NCBI GenBank assembly: GCA_003973585.1
Contig: QNYN01000136.1
Coordinates: 1-5,704, forward strand
Reading direction: 5' to 3'
Length of the DNA stretch: 5,704 bases
Source: Fusobacteriota bacterium
GTDB lineage: Bacteria > Fusobacteriota > Fusobacteriia > Fusobacteriales > Fusobacteriaceae
Positions 1-5,704 of this stretch are shown here, piece after piece. Each line of letters starts with the position of its first letter. Positions within the stretch are counted from its first letter, which is position 1. Made by a program: the position numbers and the translations under genes. The notes below the pieces were generated by a model. The model saw only the letters and a program-made list of their open reading frames with translations, had not been told where the DNA came from and made no database searches.

Positions 1-1
1 C

Positions 2-61
2 TTAATGTGAAGTTAATTGTTGTTTTATCTCATCAAAATCAGAAACTCCATCTAAATCTGT
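2..61 (-). other. Non-gltB tail with a calcium-loop (TSP3-like) motif at the window edge
   Basis: Codons 853-871 of the gltB frame, plus the stop at 2-4, read TDLDGVSDFDEIKQQLTSH. In glutamate synthases GEGGED is normally followed by Pro and then a basic or aromatic stretch leading to IKQVASGRFGV. Here the sequence instead spells DTDLDGVSDFDE (852-863). This fits the DxDxDGxxDxxE calcium-binding loop of thrombospondin type 3 repeats and related EF-hand-like loops, which are typical of secreted or surface proteins. Neither of the other two frames of this stretch restores gltB, so a simple frameshift does not explain it. The breakpoint lies near position 61-64, where GAAGAT could be shared by both partners. 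A chimeric contig end is the likeliest cause; a deletion or insertion in the genome is the alternative. Confidence 0.6.
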
Positions 62-2617
62 ATCTTCTCCTCCTTCTCCAGAGTTTGATAAAGATCCAAT
101 TGAATTAAAGGCTATTGCTATAGTTTCATGAGCTTCTTTAGATAATGCTCCAAAAGACATAGCTCCTGCTACAAATCTTTTTAAGATACTTTCTTCTGAT
201 TCCACTTCTGATAATGGAATAGGATTTTTATTTAGAGTAAAATAGTCTCTTAGCGTTCCCTTTATCTCGTGAAAATTATGAGAATATTCTTTAAATTCTT
301 TATAGTCATTTGAAGAGATAGCACTATGAAGTTTTTTAATCATTTCATATGAATTTTTATGTGCTAATCCACTTTTTAAAGCTATAAATTCTCCAATACT
401 TTTTTTATAAGAGTATTCAGCTTTTTCTCTAAAAATAACCTCTTTTTGTATATCTTCTATATCTAATCCTTCAAGATCTGAAGAAGTATTTCCTAGATAC
501 TTATCACAAAGATTTCTAGATAATCCAATACTTTCAAAGATTTTAGCTCCTCTATATGAGGCAACTGAAGAAATTCCCATTTTAGACATTATTTTTTGTA
601 TACCACTATCTACTGCATTTAAATATTTAGTTGTATCAAGATTTTTTACTGCAAGATATTCTAAAACAAGGTATGGATTTACAAGGTCAGCACCATATCC
701 AATAAGAAGTGCATAATGAGTAATCTCACGGATTTCTCCACTTTCTACTGCTAAACCTACTCTTCCCCTTAATCCTTTTTCTACAAGTGCATGGTGTACT
801 GCAGAAACACTAAGTAACATAGGAATAGATCTATTTGTATTTTTATCACTAAGGATAATATTTTTATTTTCTTCTGCATTTGAAATAGCAGTTTCTATTA
901 TATTTTTTAGTGAATCTTCCATATTGTCTTTAAATTCTGTTGAAATAATAACTGAATTTAATTGTTTTAATTCTTCAAGATATTCATTTACTATTATAGG
1001 AGAAGAAAATTGATAGATAGTTCCTCTATCTTCCTTTGAATCTAAAAGATTTTTCTTTCCTCCAAAATAAGAAGTAATAGAAAAAATTGATTTTTCCCTT
1101 ATAGAATCAGTAGGAGGATTAGTAACTTGAGCAAATTTTTGCTTGAAATAATCAAAGAATAATCTAGGATTTTCCTCATCTAAGATAGCTAAAGGTGCAT
1201 CGTAATTTGTAGAAGCTACAGTTTCTTTTCCTTCCTTTGCTAGGTGTTCTATAGACATATCGATGTCCTCTTTAGTATATGAATATCTGTGTAAAAGTTC
1301 TTCTACTTCTTCTGTACTTAAAGTAGCCTTTACTTCTCCTATATTATTATATTTTTTTAGATTTTTTGTTTCTTCTTTGTAGTCTGTTCCACTTATAATT
1401 TTTTCTATGATTTCATCACGGGTAAGTAATTTTTGTTCTATAAGGTCTAAATGTAAAAATTCCCCAGCACTTAATTTTCCACTATAGGCAATTTTAGGAA
1501 ATTCTGTATCTAACACTCCCATTTCAGAAGAAATAATAAGTTTATTATCTTTAGTTATAGTATATCTCATAGGTCTTAATCCATTTCTATCTAGTGATGC
1601 AAATATCTCATCACCATTAGAAGTAATAAGCCCAGCTGGACCATCCCAAGGTTCCATTACTAGAGATTTAGCTTCATAATATTCTTTTAATTTTTGTTCT
1701 AATGTATCGTTTTTTTCCCAAGCTTGGGGAACTAAAGTTGTAATTATTTCAGGAAGTTTTTTCCCAGTACACATCATAAATTCCACAACACTATCAAGAT
1801 TAGCACTATCTGAATTTTCAGGGCTAGTAAGTGGGAATATTTCTTCTATTTGCTCTTTTGAATATTCTTTAGAATAAGTATCATTTTTTCTAGCTTCAAT
1901 CCAAGCTGTATTACCATTTATAGTATTGATTTCACCATTGTGTTCGACAATTCTAAAAGGTTGTGCAAGATCCCATGAAGGAAGTGTATTAGTACTAAAT
2001 CTTTGATGAACCATAACATAGGCTGATTTAAAACTTTCTTCAGAAAGATCAATGTAAAACTCATGAAATTGTTTAGGTGTAATAAGTCCTTTGTAAACTA
2101 CTGTTTTATTAGAAAATGAAGCAAAATAAAATTCTTTTTTTAATATCCCTTTAGCAGAAATTCTTTTTTCTATTTTTTTTCTAAGTTTATATACAAAAAA
2201 ATCATTTTCATTTTGAGGAACCTTTATAAAATATTGATATATATATGGAAGGGATTTTTTTGCACTAGTTCCAAGAATTTCTTCTTTAATAGGAACTTCC
2301 CTTTCAGCAAGAATAGTACTTTTTGCTAAAGATATTTCTTCTGAAATTATATCTATACAAGTTTTTCTCAAAACTTCGTCTTTAGGAAGAAATGTCATAG
2401 CTACATGGTAATCACCATGGATACCGACTTTTTCTTTAAAAAATTCCTTTGGAATTTGAACTAAAAGACCTGCTCCATCTCCACTACCGTCCCTTAAAGA
2501 TCCACCACGATGTTCTAATCTATTTAATATTTTTATTCCATCTCTTACTATTTGATGTTGTGGAATATTATTTATATTTGCTACTACTCCTATTCCACAA
2601 TTTGAATGTTCTTTCAT
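2..2617 (-). CDS. gltB: Glutamate synthase large subunit, N-terminal 852 residues, truncated with an unrelated tail
   Basis: The full-length enzyme (about 1,500 residues) makes two glutamates from glutamine and 2-oxoglutarate in the cytoplasm. It releases ammonia in an N-terminal glutaminase domain and uses it at an FMN/3Fe-4S site. This frame has 871 residues. Cys7 in NCGIG is the expected nucleophile, so MKEHSN would be a removed propeptide. Further class II amidotransferase motifs are HRGG (37-39 region), GDGAG (46-50), HQRFSTNT (204-211), HNGEINT (226-232) and RNGLRP (344-349). The central domain follows, with QVTNPPTD (497-504), AVHHALVEKGLRGRVGLAVE (606-625) and YGADLVNPYL (641-650). 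The FMN domain begins with AGAMSFGALSKEAHE (817-831) and reaches GEGGED (847-852), then similarity stops. The rest of the FMN domain, the 3Fe-4S cysteines and the C-terminal GXGXG beta-helix domain are missing, so the product as written cannot be a working synthase. The start is fixed by a strong ribosome binding site and by the catalytic Cys lying near the N-terminus. Family assignment is secure. Whether the truncation is biological or an assembly artefact is open. Confidence 0.93.
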   Translation of the reverse strand: MKEHSNCGIGVVANINNIPQHQIVRDGIKILNRLEHRGGSLRDGSGDGAGLLVQIPKEFFKEKVGIHGDYHVAMTFLPKDEVLRKTCIDIISEEISLAKSTILAEREVPIKEEILGTSAKKSLPYIYQYFIKVPQNENDFFVYKLRKKIEKRISAKGILKKEFYFASFSNKTVVYKGLITPKQFHEFYIDLSEESFKSAYVMVHQRFSTNTLPSWDLAQPFRIVEHNGEINTINGNTAWIEARKNDTYSKEYSKEQIEEIFPLTSPENSDSANLDSVVEFMMCTGKKLPEIITTLVPQAWEKNDTLEQKLKEYYEAKSLVMEPWDGPAGLITSNGDEIFASLDRNGLRPMRYTITKDNKLIISSEMGVLDTEFPKIAYSGKLSAGEFLHLDLIEQKLLTRDEIIEKIISGTDYKEETKNLKKYNNIGEVKATLSTEEVEELLHRYSYTKEDIDMSIEHLAKEGKETVASTNYDAPLAILDEENPRLFFDYFKQKFAQVTNPPTDSIREKSIFSITSYFGGKKNLLDSKEDRGTIYQFSSPIIVNEYLEELKQLNSVIISTEFKDNMEDSLKNIIETAISNAEENKNIILSDKNTNRSIPMLLSVSAVHHALVEKGLRGRVGLAVESGEIREITHYALLIGYGADLVNPYLVLEYLAVKNLDTTKYLNAVDSGIQKIMSKMGISSVASYRGAKIFESIGLSRNLCDKYLGNTSSDLEGLDIEDIQKEVIFREKAEYSYKKSIGEFIALKSGLAHKNSYEMIKKLHSAISSNDYKEFKEYSHNFHEIKGTLRDYFTLNKNPIPLSEVESEESILKRFVAGAMSFGALSKEAHETIAIAFNSIGSLSNSGEGGEDTDLDGVSDFDEIKQQLTSH

Positions 2618-2622
2618 AAAAT

Positions 2623-2629
2623 CCTCCTT
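2623..2629 (-). promoter_or_regulatory. Ribosome binding site of gltB
   Basis: On the minus strand AAGGAGG lies 5 nt before the ATG at 2617-2615. It is a near-perfect match to the anti-Shine-Dalgarno sequence. It selects this start, which places the catalytic Cys at residue 7 behind a short propeptide. Confidence 0.9.
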
Positions 2630-2656
2630 GATTTCAAGTTTTTACCTATATTTTAG

Positions 2657-2671
2657 TATAATGATATTATA
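2657..2671. repeat. Small palindrome in the gltB leader
   Basis: TATAAT-gat-ATTATA is a perfect 6-bp inverted repeat with a 3-bp centre, lying roughly 16-30 nt downstream of the predicted gltB transcription start. The position would suit an operator. It is made only of A and T in a very AT-rich region, so chance is a serious alternative, and I cannot name a regulator. Confidence 0.3.
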
Positions 2672-2693
2672 TTTTTATATACTTTATCCTTTA

Positions 2694-2722
2694 ATGATAT
2701 ATTCTTTAAATGATGATGTCAA
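2694..2722 (-). promoter_or_regulatory. Sigma-70-type promoter for gltB
   Basis: Read on the minus strand, a perfect -35 box TTGACA (2722-2717) is followed after exactly 17 bp by TATCAT (2699-2694), a 5/6 match to the -10 consensus. Transcription would begin near 2687, giving a leader of about 70 nt before the gltB ATG. This is the best promoter match in the intergenic region. Its near-consensus boxes suggest strong basal expression unless a repressor acts. Confidence 0.8.
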
Positions 2723-2769
2723 TTATTATTTTACTAAAATCCAAAATATGACACATTATATATTTTTAG

Positions 2770-2790
2770 TTTAAATTTAATTTAAATTTA
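2770..2790. repeat. Phased A/T repeat, possible UP element of the clpB promoter
   Basis: The 10-mer TTTAAATTTA occurs twice (2770-2779 and 2781-2790) with an 11-bp period, about one helical turn. It ends one base before the candidate clpB -35 box. This is where an UP element contacted by the RNA polymerase alpha C-terminal domain would sit, and phased A/T tracts can also bend DNA. The position and period are seen directly; the function is inferred. Confidence 0.45.
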
Positions 2791-2791
2791 G

Positions 2792-2820
2792 TTGAAATGA
2801 TTAAAGTCTTATTTTAATAT
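2792..2820 (+). promoter_or_regulatory. Candidate main promoter of clpB
   Basis: TTGAAA (2792-2797, 5/6 to TTGACA) is followed after 17 bp by TAATAT (2815-2820, 4/6 to TATAAT). An A/T-repeat block lies directly upstream. Transcription would start near 2827, giving a leader of about 125 nt before the clpB ATG. No CIRCE element (TTAGCACTC-N9-GAGTGCTAA) is present, so HrcA control of this promoter is not supported. Confidence 0.6.
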
Positions 2821-2836
2821 ATTTTTGGGGAAAAGT

Positions 2837-2853
2837 GGTCAAAAATTATCAAC
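2837..2853 (+). promoter_or_regulatory. Possible CtsR-like operator upstream of clpB
   Basis: GGTCAAA-AAT-TATCAAC resembles the CtsR heptad direct repeat RGTCAAA-NAN-RGTCAAA. The first heptad is exact, the second matches 4 of 7, and the spacer has the right length and central A. The site would sit about 10-26 nt downstream of the predicted clpB transcription start, a good place for a repressor. CtsR controls clp genes in Firmicutes; if this genome is fusobacterial and lacks ctsR, the match is chance or belongs to another regulator. Confidence 0.35.
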
Positions 2854-2894
2854 TAAAAAAAGGATTTTTATTCTAACAGAGGTAAAATAGTTGA
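2849..2894 (+). repeat. Inverted repeat in the clpB leader
   Basis: TCAACTA (2849-2855) and TAGTTGA (2888-2894) are perfect 7-bp complementary arms separated by 32 nt. In the transcript they could close a stem around an A-rich/U-rich loop. The left arm overlaps the second half of the CtsR-like site. With such a short stem and large loop it may be chance. Confidence 0.3.
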
Positions 2895-2918
2895 AGAAAA
2901 CTTATTATTATTTACACT
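2891..2918 (+). promoter_or_regulatory. Weak second promoter candidate for clpB
   Basis: TTGAAG (2891-2896, 4/6) and TACACT (2913-2918, 4/6) are 16 bp apart and would start a transcript near 2925, with a leader of under 30 nt. It scores clearly lower than the candidate at 2792-2820, but is closer to the gene. Confidence 0.3.
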
Positions 2919-2927
2919 TAATAATAA
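2902..2927 (+). repeat. AT-only inverted repeat before the clpB ribosome binding site
   Basis: TTATTATTA (2902-2910) and TAATAATAA (2919-2927) are perfect 9-bp arms around the 8-nt TTTACACT. A run of six T (2930-2935) follows. As RNA this is a weak hairpin plus U-run, shaped like an attenuator but with no G-C pair. As DNA it could be an operator overlapping the weaker promoter candidate. The symmetry is certain; the function is not. Confidence 0.4.
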
Positions 2928-2940
2928 AATTTTTTAATTA

Positions 2941-2947
2941 AAGGAGG
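2941..2947 (+). promoter_or_regulatory. Ribosome binding site of clpB
   Basis: AAGGAGG is placed 6 nt before the ATG at 2954 and fixes the start. The U-run at 2930-2935 could pair with AAAGGA (2940-2945) across an AATT loop, including two G-U pairs, partly hiding the site. That pairing is weak and only suggestive of temperature-sensitive control. Confidence 0.9.
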
Positions 2948-2953
2948 TTAGAT

Positions 2954-5533
2954 ATGAATCAAGAAAAATTTACACAAAAAAGTCTTGAAGCTTTGTCAGG
3001 AGCTCATGAATTTGCACTGAAGTATAAACATAGTAGTATAAAAAATGAGCATCTAATATTAGCTTTAGTTGGGCAAATAAATGGATTAATACCTAAATTA
3101 CTAGAAAAAATGGGGAAGAATAGTTCTGCTTTAATAGATAAAGTAGAAGAAACTCTAAGGGGATTTCCAACTGTAGATAAAGTCAGCCCTGAAAGTATTT
3201 ACATGGATAGAGAACTGGCTAGTAACCTTGATAAAGCAGAAAAAATGGCAAATGAGATGGGAGATACTTATATAAGTGTTGAACATTTATTCATGACATT
3301 AATTAAAACTAAAGTATTAAAAGATGAAGGGATTACTCTAGATACTTTTAGAGCTGCCCTTAAAGAAGTAAGAGGAAATCAAACTGTAAACACTCAAAAT
3401 CCTGAGGGAGTATATGATGTTCTTAATCAATATGGTGTTGATTTATGTGAAGAAGTTCGAAAAGGAAAAATTGACCCTATAATAGGAAGAGATGTTGAAA
3501 TAAGAAGAGCAGTACAAATATTATCGAGAAGAACAAAGAATAACCCTATATTAATTGGAGATCCTGGAGTAGGAAAAACTGCTTTAGTAGAAGGATTAGC
3601 TCAAAGAATCGTAAATGGAGATGTACCTGATAATTTAAAAGATAAGACAGTATTTTCTTTAGATATGGGATCTTTAATTGCAGGAGCAAAATATAGAGGT
3701 GAATTTGAAGAAAGATTAAAAGCTGTAGTTAAAGAATTAGAAGCAAGTAATGGAAAAATTGTATTATTTATAGATGAAATTCATACTATTGTAGGAGCAG
3801 GAAAATCAGATGGTGCTATGGATGCTGGAAATCTATTGAAGCCTATGTTAGCTAGAGGAGAAATAAATGTAATTGGAGCTACTACTATTGATGAATATAG
3901 AAAATATATAGAAAAAGATAGTGCTTTAGAAAGAAGATTTCAACCAATTATGGTAAACGAACCAACAATAGAAGATAGTATATCTATCCTTCGTGGATTA
4001 AAAGAAAAATATGAAGTTTTCCATGGTATTAGGATAAGTGATAGTGCTATTGTATCAGCTGTAGTACTTAGTGATAGATATATTACCGATAGAAATCTCC
4101 CTGATAAAGCAATAGATTTAATAGATGAAGCAGCTAGTAAAATAAAAACAGAAATGAATTCTATGCCTGTAGAATTAGATGAACTTACTAGAAAAGCTAT
4201 GCAATATGAAATAGAAAAAGAAGCTTTGAAAAAGGAAAAAGATCAAGGAAGTAAAGACAGATTAGAAAATCTTGAAAAAGAATTAGCAGAATTAAATGAA
4301 AAAATATCAGTTTTAAAAGCTCAATGGGATTTAGAAAAAAATGATGTAAGTAAGGTACAACAAATAAAAGAGCAAATAGAAGAGGTAAAATTAGAAATAG
4401 AAAAAGCCAATAGAGAAGCTAATTTACAAAAATTAGCAGAATTACAATATGGAAAATTACCTCAATTGGAAAAAGAGTTAGAAATTGAAGAAGGAAAAAT
4501 GGAAGATGAGAAAAAAACAAATAGTAGACTAGTAAAAGAAGTTTTAGATAGTGAAGAGATAGCTGAAACATTAAGTTCTTGGACAGGAATACCAGTTAAT
4601 AAACTAATGGAAGGGGAAAAGGAAAAAATCCTTCATTTAGAAGATAGTATCAAGTCGAGGGTAGTAGGACAAGAAGAAGCTATTAAAAGTATTTCAGAAT
4701 CAATTATAAGAGCTAGAGCAGGATTAAACGATCCAAATAGACCTATGGGTTCATTTATTTTCTTAGGGCCTACAGGTGTGGGAAAAACATATTTAGCAAA
4801 AACATTAGCTCTAAATTTATTTGATGATGAACACAATATGATAAGGATAGATATGAGTGAATACATGGATAAATTCTCTGTAACTAGACTTATTGGAGCA
4901 CCTCCAGGATATGTAGGATATGAAGAAGGAGGGCAACTTACAGAAGCTGTTAGAAGAAAACCGTATTCAGTTATCTTATTAGATGAAATAGAAAAAGCAC
5001 ATCCAGATGTATTTAATATTTTATTACAATTATTAGATGATGGTAGACTTACTGATAGTAAGGGAAAAGTTGTTAATTTCAAAAATACTATTATTATCAT
5101 GACAAGTAACTTAGGTAGTGAATACATAGTAGAAGATCCTCAAGTAGGAGAAGCTACTAAAAAAATTGTAATAGATAATTTAAAATCTAGATTTAAACCT
5201 GAGTTTATAAACAGAATAGATGATATTATAGTATTTAAAGCATTAGATAAAGATAGTGTAAGAAATATAATAAGTTTAATAATAAAAGATATTAACAATA
5301 GACTTAAAGATAAATATATTCAATTAGAGTTTGAGCCTGAAGCTATTGATTATATTATCGACAAATCTTATGATTTAGTATTTGGAGCTAGACCTATAAA
5401 ACGATATCTTCAAAAAGAAGTTGAAACTAATCTAGCTAAATTAATCCTAAAAGGAGATGTAGTAGAAGGAGATACTGTAAATGTAAGAATTGAAAATGAT
5501 ACTCTAACTTTTGGGGTAATAAAAAAAGTATAA
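2954..5533 (+). CDS. clpB: ATP-dependent disaggregase ClpB (Hsp100)
   Basis: This cytoplasmic hexameric AAA+ chaperone works with DnaK/DnaJ/GrpE to pull proteins out of aggregates through a central pore after heat or other stress. At 859 residues it has the usual ClpB length and is complete. The Clp-N repeat domain spans about 3-145. AAA-1 has Walker A GDPGVGKT (202-209), pore-loop KYRGE with Tyr247, Walker B LFIDE with Asp274/Glu275, and arginine-finger region ERRF (326-329). A long, charged, coiled-coil middle domain (about 400-525) marks it as ClpB and not ClpA or ClpC. AAA-2 has Walker A GPTGVGKT (605-612), pore-loop GYVGY with Tyr653, Walker B ILLDE with Asp677/Glu678, sensor-1 TSN (717-719), and sensor-2 GARP (811-814). 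I see no ClpP-binding IGF/IGL loop in AAA-2, as expected for ClpB. Val153, near where E. coli uses a GTG internal start for short ClpB, is GTA here, so a short form from that site is unlikely. It is a single gene with its own leader and terminator. Confidence 0.98.
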   Translation: MNQEKFTQKSLEALSGAHEFALKYKHSSIKNEHLILALVGQINGLIPKLLEKMGKNSSALIDKVEETLRGFPTVDKVSPESIYMDRELASNLDKAEKMANEMGDTYISVEHLFMTLIKTKVLKDEGITLDTFRAALKEVRGNQTVNTQNPEGVYDVLNQYGVDLCEEVRKGKIDPIIGRDVEIRRAVQILSRRTKNNPILIGDPGVGKTALVEGLAQRIVNGDVPDNLKDKTVFSLDMGSLIAGAKYRGEFEERLKAVVKELEASNGKIVLFIDEIHTIVGAGKSDGAMDAGNLLKPMLARGEINVIGATTIDEYRKYIEKDSALERRFQPIMVNEPTIEDSISILRGLKEKYEVFHGIRISDSAIVSAVVLSDRYITDRNLPDKAIDLIDEAASKIKTEMNSMPVELDELTRKAMQYEIEKEALKKEKDQGSKDRLENLEKELAELNEKISVLKAQWDLEKNDVSKVQQIKEQIEEVKLEIEKANREANLQKLAELQYGKLPQLEKELEIEEGKMEDEKKTNSRLVKEVLDSEEIAETLSSWTGIPVNKLMEGEKEKILHLEDSIKSRVVGQEEAIKSISESIIRARAGLNDPNRPMGSFIFLGPTGVGKTYLAKTLALNLFDDEHNMIRIDMSEYMDKFSVTRLIGAPPGYVGYEEGGQLTEAVRRKPYSVILLDEIEKAHPDVFNILLQLLDDGRLTDSKGKVVNFKNTIIIMTSNLGSEYIVEDPQVGEATKKIVIDNLKSRFKPEFINRIDDIIVFKALDKDSVRNIISLIIKDINNRLKDKYIQLEFEPEAIDYIIDKSYDLVFGARPIKRYLQKEVETNLAKLILKGDVVEGDTVNVRIENDTLTFGVIKKV

Positions 5534-5556
5534 TTTATTATAAGTATCAAAAAATT

Positions 5557-5586
5557 AATGGAGAGCTTTATTTTGCTCTCCATTTT
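5557..5586 (+). terminator. Rho-independent terminator of clpB
   Basis: AATGGAGAGC (5557-5566) pairs perfectly with GCTCTCCATT (5575-5584), a 10-bp stem around the 8-nt loop TTTATTTT, 23 nt after the clpB stop. The following U-run is short and broken (TT, then AAATTAAT). Termination may therefore be incomplete and be backed up by the second hairpin downstream. Confidence 0.75.
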
Positions 5587-5615
5587 AAATTAATAATAAA
5601 TTTTTGAAAATAAAA

Positions 5616-5659
5616 AACCTTCTTAGCTAATAGAATATTACTTATCAGCTAAGAAGGTT
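5616..5659. terminator. Bidirectional terminator between convergent genes
   Basis: AACCTTCTTAGCT (5616-5628) and AGCTAAGAAGGTT (5647-5659) form a perfect 13-bp stem, with up to three more pairs past one mismatch (5630-5632 with 5643-5645). On the minus strand the stem runs straight into TTTT-A-TTTT (5615-5607). On the plus strand a U6 run starts 3 nt after the stem (5663-5668). It can stop readthrough from clpB and end a convergent transcript entering from the right; the minus-strand U-run is the better placed one. Confidence 0.8.
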
Positions 5660-5671
5660 AAATTTTTTACA

Positions 5672-5704
5672 CTAAATTTGGGATACTCCTAAATTAAATT
5701 TATA
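5672..5704 (-). CDS. Possible 3' end of a convergent gene, cut by the window edge
   Basis: One minus-strand frame is open from the window edge to a TAG at 5674-5672 and reads YKFNLGVSQI as a C-terminus. The stop lies 12 nt before the stem of a terminator that is strongest in the minus direction, which is what a gene end would look like. The other two minus frames carry stops at once or within a few codons. Ten residues are too few to name a family, and this could simply be noncoding sequence. Confidence 0.35.
   Translation of the reverse strand, partial: YKFNLGVSQI

Noticed and set aside
1..64. Programmed frameshift or single-base error explaining the gltB truncation
   Set aside because: Neither alternative frame of the last 61 bases resumes the glutamate synthase sequence after GEGGED, so a one-base slip cannot restore it.
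2755..2760. Perfect TATAAT on the minus strand as an upstream gltB promoter
   Set aside because: No -35-like box lies 16-18 bp upstream (the expected position reads AAATTA), and the promoter at 2694-2722 is far better.
2792..2820. Sigma-32-type heat-shock promoter
   Set aside because: TTGAAA fits the -35 box, but there is no CCCCAT-like -10 element; the -10 fits the housekeeping type better.
2618..2953. CIRCE/HrcA operator upstream of clpB
   Set aside because: No TTAGCACTC-N9-GAGTGCTAA-like inverted repeat is present; the inverted repeats here are A/T only or too short.
3404..3425. Internal translation start giving a short ClpB lacking the N-domain
   Set aside because: A GAGGGAG purine run lies here, but the in-frame codon at residue 153 is GTA and the nearby ATG triplets are out of frame.
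4633..5127. Open frame of 164 codons on the minus strand opposite the second AAA domain of clpB
   Set aside because: It lies wholly inside a clear, conserved clpB, is the antisense shadow of its codon pattern, and has no recognisable domain of its own.

Overview
The window is AT-rich. It has TTA/ATA/AGA-heavy codon use, strong AGGAGG-type ribosome binding sites and long A/T tracts between genes. Together with the character of the ClpB and glutamate synthase proteins, this suggests a low-GC anaerobe. A fusobacterium is my first guess and a clostridial Firmicute the main alternative; the sequence alone does not settle it.

Layout: positions 2-2617 (minus strand) encode the N-terminal part of the glutamate synthase large subunit (gltB). 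The glutaminase half is complete, but the reading frame stops a few residues after the GEGGED motif at the start of the FMN/synthase domain. Its last 19 codons, at the extreme left edge, do not look like gltB. They encode a thrombospondin-type-3-like calcium-loop motif followed by a stop. Positions 2618-2953 are a 336-bp divergent intergenic region with a near-consensus promoter for gltB and a good candidate promoter and a roughly 125-nt leader for clpB. Positions 2954-5533 (plus strand) encode a complete ClpB disaggregase of 859 residues. Positions 5534-5704 hold a hairpin terminator for clpB and a second, longer inverted repeat that reads as a bidirectional terminator. The last 33 bases may be the 3' end of a convergent minus-strand gene.

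The two main genes have unrelated roles: nitrogen assimilation (glutamine + 2-oxoglutarate to glutamate) and protein disaggregation under stress. They are divergent neighbours and not an operon. I see no CRISPR array, tRNA, rRNA, insertion sequence or defence cassette, and no convincing new biological system. The item most worth checking is the gltB junction near position 61. It is either an assembly chimera at a contig edge or a real rearrangement that inactivates gltB. The clpB leader carries several weak regulatory-looking elements: a CtsR-like half site, an AT-only inverted repeat, and a U-run facing the ribosome binding site.
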